Shown here one piece after another: positions 1 through 5,775 of a DNA stretch of 6,754 nucleotides. The position numbers and the translations under genes were made by a program. The stretch lies in NCBI GenBank assembly GCA_029259995.1, contig JAJDEC010000590.1, positions 1 through 6,754 on the forward strand. The letters run 5' to 3'. Within the stretch, counting starts at the first letter, position 1. The number at the start of each line of letters is the position of its first letter. Source of the stretch: Phycisphaerae bacterium. GTDB taxonomy: Bacteria > Planctomycetota > Phycisphaerae > UBA1845 > UTPLA1. The notes under the pieces were generated by a model. The model made no database searches. It saw only the letters and a program-made list of their open reading frames with translations, and had not been told where the DNA came from.

Positions 1-6
1 CGGATT

Positions 7-23
7 CCGCCCCGGAGGGGCGG
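7..23. terminator. GC-rich perfect hairpin downstream of the DraG-like gene
   Basis: Arms CCGCCCC (7-13) and GGGGCGG (17-23) pair perfectly around a GGA loop; an alternative pairing TCCGCC (6-11) with GGCGGA (22-27) is also possible. It lies about 50 nt beyond the stop codon of the DraG-like gene, where a transcription stop would be expected. No T-rich tract follows it on either strand, so it is not a textbook intrinsic terminator. It could equally be a dispersed palindromic repeat or an mRNA 3'-end stabiliser. The window edge prevents seeing what lies to its left. Confidence 0.35.
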
Positions 24-74
24 CGGAGCGCATCGACACGCTCGACCTAACGGGCATATATGGCGTCCGCCTCG

Positions 75-962
75 CTATGAGGCCAAAGACTCCGTCGCCA
101 CAATCCACTCATCCGGCGGCATGATGCCTCCGGCCGCAAGCATTCCGCCGACAATCGCGCACGTCGTATCACGATCGCCTTTGCCTTCTACGCACTTCCA
201 GAGCGCATCGGCGTAGTCGCCCAGATTGTGAAACGCGATCCACAGCGTAAACGGCACCGTATCCCACGCGAGCACTGCATCACCACTACCGAGCAACTCG
301 ACGGCCTCGTCGATGGACGCGCCGGATGACAAGTCCCTGGCCTTGATCACCCTGCATCGGACGGTTGTGTCCGCGAGGCGTGATATGACACCGTCGAACA
401 ACAGATTGGAATCCGTCACTCCATCAGCAATCAGACTGGCGGCGACGGCAATCGCAATCGCCCCGTCAATGCCATCCGGATTGAAATGCGTGACTTCGCT
501 GCTGAGCCTTGCCTGTTCCGCGGCTCGATCCGGTTCACCGGCAAAGTAGGCCCCGAGCGGCGCGACGCGCATGGCGCTGCCGTTCCCCATCGAGCCGGTA
601 CCTTCGAACATCCCGCTCGACTTCGTTCGCCAGTCGTCCCCTTCGCTGATGGCCTGAAGCAATTTCTTCGCACCGAACCCGTAGCCGCGATCCGGTTCGG
701 CGACATAGCGATCTGCAAACCGCTTCGCGAGTCGGTCCTGATTGATGTCACCGCCTTCGGCCAACTCGGCGACAATCTCGATCGCCATCGCCGCATCGTC
801 GGTCCAGCGCCACGGCGCTTCGGGCGGCGTCTTGTATTGAAGCCAGAAGATGCCGCGGCGCGAGAAAAACTGCTGACCGAAGGCGTCGCCGACGGAGAGA
901 CCGCGGAGGCTTCGGCGGGCGAGTGCAACTCTGTCGCTTGCAGTTGTCATGATATCGATCAT
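75..962 (-). CDS. ADP-ribosylglycohydrolase family protein (DraG-like)
   Basis: The product (295 aa from the ATG at 962) belongs to the ADP-ribosylglycohydrolase/DraG family, di-metal enzymes that remove ADP-ribose from modified macromolecules. Family signatures are in order: GLSVGDAFG at residues 21-29, the metal-binding WTDD at 53-56, GNGSAMRVAPLG at 126-137, THFNPDG at 158-164, and the C-terminal metal motif GDRDTTCAIVGGM at 262-274 (D263, D265 and T266 being the usual ligands). Length is normal for the family and all metal motifs are intact, so it should be active; its substrate cannot be told from sequence. No signal peptide is seen, so it is probably cytoplasmic. The frame is open from a GTG at 992, but that start has no ribosome site. 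ATGs at 962 and 950 are better placed relative to the conserved GLSVGDAFG; 962 has a weak GGGG 5 nt upstream. It follows asnS by about 60 nt on the same strand and may share its transcript. No partner ADP-ribosyltransferase lies in the window. Confidence 0.88.
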   Translation of the reverse strand: MIDIMTTASDRVALARRSLRGLSVGDAFGQQFFSRRGIFWLQYKTPPEAPWRWTDDAAMAIEIVAELAEGGDINQDRLAKRFADRYVAEPDRGYGFGAKKLLQAISEGDDWRTKSSGMFEGTGSMGNGSAMRVAPLGAYFAGEPDRAAEQARLSSEVTHFNPDGIDGAIAIAVAASLIADGVTDSNLLFDGVISRLADTTVRCRVIKARDLSSGASIDEAVELLGSGDAVLAWDTVPFTLWIAFHNLGDYADALWKCVEGKGDRDTTCAIVGGMLAAGGIMPPDEWIVATESLAS

Positions 963-969
963 CGTGACC

Positions 970-987
970 CCAGAGTTGAAACTCTGG
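970..987. promoter_or_regulatory. 18-nt inverted repeat just upstream of the DraG-like start
   Basis: The sequence CCAGAGTTGAAACTCTGG has perfect 8-nt arms separated by 2 nt. If the DraG-like gene starts at 962 or 950, the palindrome sits in the asnS-DraG spacer, only 7 nt before the 962 ATG. It could be an operator for a dimeric regulator or an mRNA structure affecting translation of the downstream gene. With a 2-nt centre a cruciform or hairpin would need the inner pairs opened. There is no T-tract, so it is not an obvious terminator. If the GTG at 992 were the true start, the repeat would be coding. Confidence 0.4.
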
Positions 988-1025
988 TCCACCCGTTCAC
1001 GTCGTTACGCGCTACCGAATGACCA

Positions 1026-2528
1026 CTACGGATAAAACCGCCCCATCATCCGCGGAAACGGTATCGTCTCCCGAATATGCTTCAACCCGCACATCCACGC
1101 AATCGTCCGCTCCACGCCCAGACCGAACCCGCCGTGCGGTACGCTCCCATACTTCCGCAGGTCGAGATACCAGGCGTAATCCGCCGGATCGAGTTCGTGG
1201 CGGTTGATCTGTGCCATCAGTTCGTCATAGCTGTCTTCGCGCTGTGAGCCGCCGATGATCTCGCCGTAGCCCTGCGGGGCCAGCAGGTCGAAGTTGTTGC
1301 AGATTCGTTCGTCCTGCTCGTTCTTCTTCATGTAAAAGGCCTTGACGTTTCGCGGGTAATGCGTCACGAACGTCGGCCGATCGTGCAGGCGGCTGATAAT
1401 GGTTTCGTCGCTGCCGCCGAGGTCCTTGCCCCACTGGAAGTTTGCCGCCAACTCCATATGGTGCGGTATGTTCTTCACTTCCTCTTCGAGATCGCCCAGT
1501 TCCTCACGATGCTCGGCGAGTTCGGCAATCATCTTGTCCTTCTGCCACTGCTTCACGCCCTGCGCCTCGGACTGCTTGTCCTTCTCCTCGATCGATTTCT
1601 TCAACTCGGCGATGCGGGCGTGCTTCGTTTCCAGATCGTTCTGAAGCAGCTCCTTCGCCTTGGTGCTGTGCAGCAAATCCGCCGCTTCGGAATACGTCAA
1701 TCGATAGAACGGTTTCTGAATCGCTTCGAGGCTCGCCATATCCCGACCCAGGAATTCGAGGTCCTCGCGATGGTCCTTCAGCACGCGCTGTACGATCGAA
1801 TGAACGAAATCCTCCGCCACGGCAATGACTTCATCCAATTCCGCGTAGGCGATCTCCGGCTCGACCATCCAGAATTCCGTCAGATGCCGTCGCGTCTTCG
1901 ACTTCTCAGCGCGAAACGTGGGACCGAAACAGTAGACCTTGCCGAACGCCATGCACGCCGTCTCGACGTAGAGCTGCCCCGTCTGCGCCATGTAAACCGG
2001 CTCGCCGAAGTAATCCACTTCGAAGAGCGTCTGCGCGCCCTCCCCCGCCGCCGGCGCGAAGATCGGCGTGTCGATCAGCGTAAAGCCGTTGCGATTGAAG
2101 TAGCTGCGGATCTCGTCGATGACCGTCGCGCGGACGCGGAGAATGTGCCACTGCCGCCGCGAACGAAAATGCAGGTGCCGATTCTTGAAGAGGAAGTCGA
2201 TGCCATGCGGCTTGGGCGTGATCGGAAAATCCGTCGACTCTCCGACGACTTCGAGCCCCGTCACGTCGACCTCGTGGCCGCCGATCTGCTTCTCGTTCGC
2301 CCGGACCGTGCCCGTGATCCTGATCGCGCTCTCCTGCCCCAGCCGTCGCGACTGATCGAAGAAGCCTTCCGTCTCCGGCGACTTGGCGACGACGCATTGG
2401 CAAAGGCCCGTGCCATCCCGAACGACGAGAAACGCGATCTTCCCCGAGTCCCGCCGATTGTAGAGCCAGCCCTGCAGCGTGACGCTTTGACCAATATGCC
2501 CGGATAAGTCCTTGATATAGCAATGCAT
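1026..2528 (-). CDS. asnS: Asparaginyl-tRNA synthetase (class II) with coiled-coil insertion
   Basis: This 500-aa cytoplasmic enzyme charges tRNA-Asn with asparagine using ATP. An N-terminal OB-fold anticodon-binding domain spans about residues 1-105 (VTLQGWLYNRRDSGK). The class IIb catalytic core follows: motif 1 near FRSRRQWHILRVRA (121-134), QTGQLYVET (182-190), motif 2 FRAEKSKTRRHLTEFWMVEPE (205-225), KAFYMKKN (396-403), GEIIGGSQRE (422-431), and motif 3 GGFGLGVERTIAW (466-478) with an IPFPR tail. KAFYM and GEIIGGSQRE mark it as AsnRS rather than AspRS. It is longer than the 466-aa E. coli enzyme because of a charged, heptad-like segment at about residues 288-352. The ATG at 2528 has a good Shine-Dalgarno 8 nt upstream. 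The DraG-like gene lies downstream on the same strand; no T-box or other leader element is apparent. Confidence 0.96.
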   Translation of the reverse strand: MHCYIKDLSGHIGQSVTLQGWLYNRRDSGKIAFLVVRDGTGLCQCVVAKSPETEGFFDQSRRLGQESAIRITGTVRANEKQIGGHEVDVTGLEVVGESTDFPITPKPHGIDFLFKNRHLHFRSRRQWHILRVRATVIDEIRSYFNRNGFTLIDTPIFAPAAGEGAQTLFEVDYFGEPVYMAQTGQLYVETACMAFGKVYCFGPTFRAEKSKTRRHLTEFWMVEPEIAYAELDEVIAVAEDFVHSIVQRVLKDHREDLEFLGRDMASLEAIQKPFYRLTYSEAADLLHSTKAKELLQNDLETKHARIAELKKSIEEKDKQSEAQGVKQWQKDKMIAELAEHREELGDLEEEVKNIPHHMELAANFQWGKDLGGSDETIISRLHDRPTFVTHYPRNVKAFYMKKNEQDERICNNFDLLAPQGYGEIIGGSQREDSYDELMAQINRHELDPADYAWYLDLRKYGSVPHGGFGLGVERTIAWMCGLKHIRETIPFPRMMGRFYP

Positions 2529-2536
2529 AGAATCAA

Positions 2537-2543
2537 CCCTTCC
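2537..2543 (-). promoter_or_regulatory. Ribosome binding site of asnS
   Basis: On the minus strand GGAAGGG lies 8 nt before the ATG at 2528, a good match in sequence and spacing to a Shine-Dalgarno site, and it fixes that ATG as the asnS start. Confidence 0.7.
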
Positions 2544-2660
2544 GCCTGCATTCTCGCGGCGTTTTCTGCTGCGGAAATGTAACCGGAATCGTCGGGTATT
2601 TCACGGGGTGACGTGGCGGCGGCTTTTCGGCAGCCGACAAGAGCAAGTCGAACCGAGAGG

Positions 2661-2689
2661 TAGCGGCCCCCCTCTGCGGGGGCCGACGA
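2661..2689 (+). repeat. Dispersed hairpin repeat, copy A
   Basis: The unit is TAGC, then stem GGCCCCC (2665-2671), loop CTCTGC, stem GGGGGCC (2678-2684), then GACGA. It matches copy B (4005-4033) at 24 of 29 positions. Four of the five differences form two compensatory base-pair changes in the stem, and the fifth is in the loop. It lies in the gap between the membrane-protein stop and asnS, about 95 nt beyond the former. A degenerate inverted copy is 42 nt away (2732-2762). It may act in transcript 3' ends or be a mobile palindromic repeat; no T-tract is present. The strand given is arbitrary. Confidence 0.7.
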
Positions 2690-2731
2690 CTCCGACGGAG
2701 AGCGAGTCGCTGGCGTCTTGCTGTCGCTTCT

Positions 2732-2762
2732 GCATTCGTCGTCTGCCACCGAAGCCGGACTC
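2732..2762 (-). repeat. Dispersed hairpin repeat, degenerate inverted copy
   Basis: Read on the minus strand, this 31-nt stretch matches copy B (4007-4037) at 26 of 31 positions, including 17 of 18 in the part GTGGCAGACGACGAATGC. The corresponding stem keeps only about 5 of 7 pairs, so it looks decayed. It faces copy A with the 3' flanks pointing towards each other, giving an inverted pair across 2661-2762. Such head-to-head pairing is common for small palindromic repeats that accumulate between genes. Confidence 0.55.
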
Positions 2763-2783
2763 AACGTTTGGACGCATCACGCC

Positions 2784-3749
2784 CTATCCGACATCCGCTA
2801 GCAGAATGCGGAGCCGTTTGGCGAGTCGGGAGACGAGCATCCGCGTGACGAGGCTGACACCGAGCACATAGACCAACACGGGCACGCCGAGAGAGATGAC
2901 CAGACCCGGCAAGCCGCGACCGAAGGACGCGAATCGAAGAATCGATGCGTCAAGATTCACGATCGCGGCCAGCCCGCCGCAGATCATCGTCAGCATCGCC
3001 CAGCGAATCAGCACGCCGCCATACTGAATTCGCAACAGTCGCCAGTCCGCCGGACGCCTCGGATCGGGACGATCGCTGAACGGCCGAATACCGGCCCGCT
3101 CGAACGCGGACTGCTGGATTCTCGCCCTGAGGACCCAGTATGCAAACAAGCCATTCAGACTCACAAGAAGCGCGCCGGACCATGCGATATACCAGAACCA
3201 TTCAGCACTCTGAGCCAGCAGCACGACGGACGACATCCCGGCGATGATTGCAACGGCCGCGACATGTCGCCCCTGCCGCGAATACATCTGGTTGATCAGC
3301 GGGATCAGCAGATGCCGATCATCCGCCGAATCGAACTTGAAGCCGCATTCGGGACAACAGGGACCGCCCAGTCCCTGAATGCAGTACCGACACATCGCGC
3401 AGCGCCGACGATGGCGCGCGAGAAACACCATGTGCCGACAAAGCCTCGCCTCACGCGGTCGCATCCGCCGGGCAAACGCCCACATGCCCCCGACGGAGAC
3501 GGCACATGCTGGAACCAGCGCCCAGAACGCCCACGACTGCCACCACATGAACGTGATCGACGGAACGAATACGAGAAAGTTCACGAGTTCCGTCACGCGC
3601 AGGTTGATACGCCAGAATTGCGACTTGCCGGCCTCGATCCGGTCGATCCGGCGAGCCCGAATGGTCGCCGCAAATTCCGGCGCTTCGGCGCTGCGTTGAT
3701 CCGACGCCGCCCGGCGCGCCAACTCTCGACGACGCAGTGCGTCCGACAT
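2784..3749 (-). CDS. Polytopic membrane protein with internal zinc ribbon
   Basis: I do not recognise a named function. From the ATG at 3749 it has 321 residues: a basic, hydrophilic N-terminal stretch (1-50), hydrophobic segments at about 53-70 and 72-92, a basic loop holding a zinc-ribbon-like knuckle with C117-x2-C120 and C132-x2-C135 (C123 and C131 nearby; ends CPECGF), then further segments at about 162-181, 186-208, 244-265 and 280-303. About six membrane spans are predicted, with the zinc knuckle between the second and third, probably on the cytoplasmic side given the flanking arginines. Membrane proteins carrying a CPECG-type ribbon are frequent in planctomycetes and mostly uncharacterised. 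The frame extends upstream to GTG (3875) and TTG (3878), which would add 42-43 residues of unremarkable sequence. None of the starts has a strong ribosome site, so the N-terminus is uncertain. Hairpin repeats flank the gene on both sides. Confidence 0.8.
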   Translation of the reverse strand: MSDALRRRELARRAASDQRSAEAPEFAATIRARRIDRIEAGKSQFWRINLRVTELVNFLVFVPSITFMWWQSWAFWALVPACAVSVGGMWAFARRMRPREARLCRHMVFLARHRRRCAMCRYCIQGLGGPCCPECGFKFDSADDRHLLIPLINQMYSRQGRHVAAVAIIAGMSSVVLLAQSAEWFWYIAWSGALLVSLNGLFAYWVLRARIQQSAFERAGIRPFSDRPDPRRPADWRLLRIQYGGVLIRWAMLTMICGGLAAIVNLDASILRFASFGRGLPGLVISLGVPVLVYVLGVSLVTRMLVSRLAKRLRILLADVG

Positions 3750-3974
3750 CGCGGTCTCTGGCGGCCTGACTGGCGCGGAAGTGGACAAGCGAGGCTCCCC
3801 TTGCAAGTGATTCGAAACGGACAAGTCGAGCGCGCGAGGGCGCGCGATCGACACAACCTCAGATCGGTCACTCACCAACTCGTCGACTGAAGGATGCGGT
3901 TCGCCGGGTCCGAAGGTCCCTCGGCGGCAGGATTATCGAACCCAATTACGTACTCGGAATGATCCATCGTGTGG

Positions 3975-3993
3975 AACCGGCTAATAGCCGGTT
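3975..3993. terminator. Hairpin downstream of the amidohydrolase gene
   Basis: Arms AACCGGC (3975-3981) and GCCGGTT (3987-3993) enclose TAATA, which can itself pair further to give 9-nt arms around a single base. It lies 15 nt from repeat copy B, so a minus-strand transcript leaving the amidohydrolase would form two hairpins in succession. On the minus strand the sequence after the hairpin is not T-rich; on the plus strand only TTTC follows. It may be a rho-assisted or 3'-end-stabilising structure, or part of a larger repeat together with copy B. Confidence 0.4.
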
Positions 3994-4004
3994 TCGCGCG
4001 AGCG

Positions 4005-4033
4005 TAGCGTCCGCCCTCTGTGGCGGACGACGA
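4005..4033 (+). repeat. Dispersed hairpin repeat, copy B
   Basis: The unit is TAGC, then stem GTCCGCC (4009-4015), loop CTCTGT, stem GGCGGAC (4022-4028), then GACGA. Homology to the inverted copy at 2732-2762 continues through ATGC to 4037. Compared with copy A, stem pair G-C became T-A and C-G became G-C, both sides changing together. It lies about 225 nt downstream of the amidohydrolase stop and upstream of the membrane protein. The strand given is arbitrary. Confidence 0.7.
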
Positions 4034-4258
4034 ATGCCGAGTTATTACGCGATCCCGTAAGCCAACTCCGCCGCACTCACTTGAAAATCGCTCGATTGGC
4101 TGGATCGCCACAGGCGAGACGTCTGTGCGACACTCAACGAATGATTCTCCGATTCAACTTGGATTGTTTCTCGGATTCAAAGCGAGGAAGCCGGGACGTC
4201 GAGGCGGATGCGAAAACTCGTCTCGCGATGAACTTGATTCCGCCGCAGCTCGCAAGAT

Positions 4259-5623
4259 CTACGACGGATCATTCAACAGCGACAGCGCAAGGCATGTCAT
4301 CGATCGCACGCCCGTTCGAATTGTCGGGATCGGATCGACACTCAGCTTGGAGGAATGCAGTGGCGGCAATGGATCGCCGCCCGGCGCCTGTGATCTTGCA
4401 TATCGATCCGCCTCGACAATGCCGAGCCAGTACATGAAGCCCCTCGCCCCTGCAGCCGGTGCAAATCGACCGAAGTCTTCGCCGCCCATGACGGCTTTCG
4501 TCTCCAGCACGTTATCCGCACCAAGCAAGTCTCGCAGCACGTTTCCGGCATGCGTTGCGAGCTCCGGCGTATTGAACGTCGCCGGTGTGTAGTCGTCTTC
4601 GAGGATCTTGACTTCCGGGGGCTTTGGGCAACCGGCCGTCGCGCAGACGTCAGTCGCGATCTGTCGAATGGCGTCGAGCAGTTTTTGTCGCGTCTCGTCC
4701 CCGTACGAGCGCACAGTCAGTTGCAGCGATGCAGTGTCGGGAATCACATTGTGCTTGGTGCCCGCGTGGAACGATCCGACGGTCACAACCGCCGCTTCGC
4801 GCGGATCGATCCGACGACTCACGATCGTCTGCAGCGCCATGACGAGTTGCGACGCCGTGACGATCGGATCAACGGACTTGTGCGGATAGGCGCCGTGACC
4901 GCCGCGTCCAAAGACCGTGATATCGACGGAGTCCACGTTCGCCAGCGCCCAACCGGACGTGTACGCAATTTTTCCGGCCGGGAGTTCCGGCGCGCAGTGC
5001 AGTGCGATGCAATTGTCAGGCTTGGGAAATTTATTGAAGAGTCCGTCCTCGATCATGCGGCGAGCGCCTTGGCCGATTTCTTCGGCGGGCTGAGCCACGA
5101 ACACAACCGTGCCCCGCCAATGTTCGCGCAGCGCGCTGAGGGAACGCGCCGTCGCAACAAGAACCGTTTGATGGACGTCGTGACCGCAGGCGTGCATGAC
5201 GCCCGTACGCGAACCGTCGGGGCGCGTCACTTTCACACGGCTCGCAAATGGCAGGCCTGTTTCTTCTGTGATCGGCAGACCGTCCATGTCGCCGCGGATC
5301 AACAAGACAGGGCCGTCTCCGTTTCGAATCAAACCCACGACGCCGTGCCCGCCGACGTCGCGCGTAATCTCAAGGCCTGCGGCAAAAAAGGCGTCGGCCA
5401 CACGTGTGGCGGATTCCATTTCGTCGTTGGACAGCTCCGGGCTCGCGTGCGCCGTTTTGTAGAAGCCGATCCAATCTTCCAGATGTGAATCGATGCAGGC
5501 GTCCAGACGGCCTTTGACGTTCGCCGATACACCGCCCGCCGCCATCGCGCCGGCGTTGCAGAACAGACAAATCGAAATGACGAGGCCTTGGCGGGCCGGC
5601 AGGATCATTCTGGAACGCTTCAC
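4259..5623 (-). CDS. Exported M20D-family amidohydrolase (N-acyl amino acid / peptide hydrolase)
   Basis: This 454-aa protein is a metal-dependent amidohydrolase of peptidase family M20, subfamily D, related to N-acyl-L-amino acid, hippurate and aminobenzoyl-glutamate hydrolases. Visible motifs are RGDMDGLP (110-117), MHACGHDVH (143-151, with C146 and H148 as likely metal ligands), QPAEEIGQGA (178-187, catalytic/metal Glu pair), LHCAPELPAG (208-217), the dimerisation-domain FGRGGHGAYPHKSVDPI (238-254), KHNVIPD (290-296), VMGGEDFGRFA (378-388) and LHSSKL (422-427, last metal His). An N-terminal signal peptide is clear: basic KRSR..R, hydrophobic GLVISICLFCNAGAM, and a cleavage site near AMA-A (27-29), so it acts outside the cytoplasm. 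The precise substrate is unknown. I start at the GTG at 5623, because GGAGGTG sits 6 nt upstream. The GTG at 5632 lies inside that site, and the ATG at 5608 would cost the basic start of the signal. It diverges from the small lipoprotein gene. Confidence 0.92.
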   Translation of the reverse strand: MKRSRMILPARQGLVISICLFCNAGAMAAGGVSANVKGRLDACIDSHLEDWIGFYKTAHASPELSNDEMESATRVADAFFAAGLEITRDVGGHGVVGLIRNGDGPVLLIRGDMDGLPITEETGLPFASRVKVTRPDGSRTGVMHACGHDVHQTVLVATARSLSALREHWRGTVVFVAQPAEEIGQGARRMIEDGLFNKFPKPDNCIALHCAPELPAGKIAYTSGWALANVDSVDITVFGRGGHGAYPHKSVDPIVTASQLVMALQTIVSRRIDPREAAVVTVGSFHAGTKHNVIPDTASLQLTVRSYGDETRQKLLDAIRQIATDVCATAGCPKPPEVKILEDDYTPATFNTPELATHAGNVLRDLLGADNVLETKAVMGGEDFGRFAPAAGARGFMYWLGIVEADRYARSQAPGGDPLPPLHSSKLSVDPIPTIRTGVRSMTCLALSLLNDPS

Positions 5624-5629
5624 GGCGAA

Positions 5630-5636
5630 CACCTCC
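5630..5636 (-). promoter_or_regulatory. Strong ribosome binding site deciding the amidohydrolase start
   Basis: On the minus strand GGAGGTG is a near-perfect Shine-Dalgarno sequence. It overlaps the upstream GTG codon at 5632, ruling that codon out as a start, and is 6 nt before the GTG at 5623. Confidence 0.75.
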
Positions 5637-5680
5637 GTCTGGAATTCTGAGGAATCGGGAAATTTGTCGGAAAATCCGGG

Positions 5681-5696
5681 CTAACGTGATCGTTAG
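5681..5696. promoter_or_regulatory. Inverted repeat in the divergent intergenic region (possible operator)
   Basis: CTAACG-TGAT-CGTTAG has perfect 6-nt arms around 4 nt. It lies between the divergent amidohydrolase and lipoprotein genes, directly upstream of a promoter-like sequence for the latter. That position suits a dimeric repressor or activator serving one or both genes. No regulator gene is adjacent. With only 16 nt it could be chance. Confidence 0.4.
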
Positions 5697-5698
5697 TC

Positions 5699-5727
5699 TT
5701 GGTACCGACTTGTGTTCGCATTGTAAC
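5699..5727 (+). promoter_or_regulatory. Sigma70-like promoter candidate for the lipoprotein gene
   Basis: TTGGTA (5699-5704) and TGTAAC (5722-5727) each match the -35 and -10 consensus at 4 of 6 positions and are 17 nt apart. Transcription would begin near 5734, leaving a leader of about 40 nt before the ATG at 5776. The possible operator ends 2 nt upstream of the -35. Confidence 0.35.
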
Positions 5728-5762
5728 CACTTCCGTGGACAGGAGTCAGTCACAAGAGAAAC

Positions 5763-5767
5763 AGGAG
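5763..5767 (+). promoter_or_regulatory. Ribosome binding site of the small lipoprotein gene
   Basis: AGGAG lies 8 nt before the ATG at 5776. It selects this start over the longer frame that opens at 5686, whose extra residues lack any signal-peptide character. Confidence 0.65.
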
Positions 5768-5775
5768 CCACAAAG

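Larger units (their letters stand above)
3876..4258. other. Intergenic stretch without a supported gene
   Basis: This gap lies between the amidohydrolase stop (4259) and the earliest likely start of the membrane protein; it extends down to 3750 if the ATG at 3749 is used. It holds hairpin repeat copy B, a second hairpin (3975-3993), and a small imperfect direct repeat of TCTCCGATTCAA (4146-4157) as TCTCGGATTCAA (4169-4180). A 79-codon minus-strand frame (3872-4111) begins at a GTG without a ribosome site and runs through the repeat, so I do not call it. No convincing promoter was found for the membrane protein. Confidence 0.6.

Noticed and set aside
1..30. Left-edge hairpin as a further copy of the dispersed repeat
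   Set aside because: It shares only the short TCCGCC/GGCGGA arms with copy B; loop and flanks differ, so common origin is not supported.
486..1022. Plus-strand open frame of 178 codons opposite the DraG-like gene
   Set aside because: The minus-strand frame carries all DraG family motifs; this one has none and is a shadow.
1359..2507. Long plus-strand open frame (382 codons) opposite asnS
   Set aside because: It is antisense to a certain AsnRS gene, has an arginine- and leucine-rich composition without recognisable motifs, and is explained by codon bias in GC-rich DNA.
2529..2660. Possible leader or T-box riboswitch upstream of asnS
   Set aside because: No T-box-like conserved sequence, specifier stem or terminator with T-tract could be recognised, and the -10/-35 matches found there were too poor to call.
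3872..4111. Minus-strand 79-codon frame in the intergenic gap
   Set aside because: It starts at a GTG without a ribosome site, runs through hairpin repeat copy B, and has no recognisable protein features. The EGGRY text shared with another frame near 2680 is just the repeat translated.
4020..4592. Plus-strand frame of 190 codons spanning the intergenic gap and the amidohydrolase 3' end
   Set aside because: Its first part covers the repeat and its second part is antisense to conserved M20 sequence; no ribosome site or motif.
4550..5488. Plus-strand open frame of 312 codons opposite the amidohydrolase
   Set aside because: It lies entirely antisense to an M20 gene with intact catalytic motifs, and its arginine-rich translation shows no family signature.
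5686..5775. Longer version of the lipoprotein gene starting at 5686
   Set aside because: The extension covers the promoter-like region and the inverted repeat, lacks a signal-peptide start, and the ATG at 5776 has a well-spaced AGGAG.
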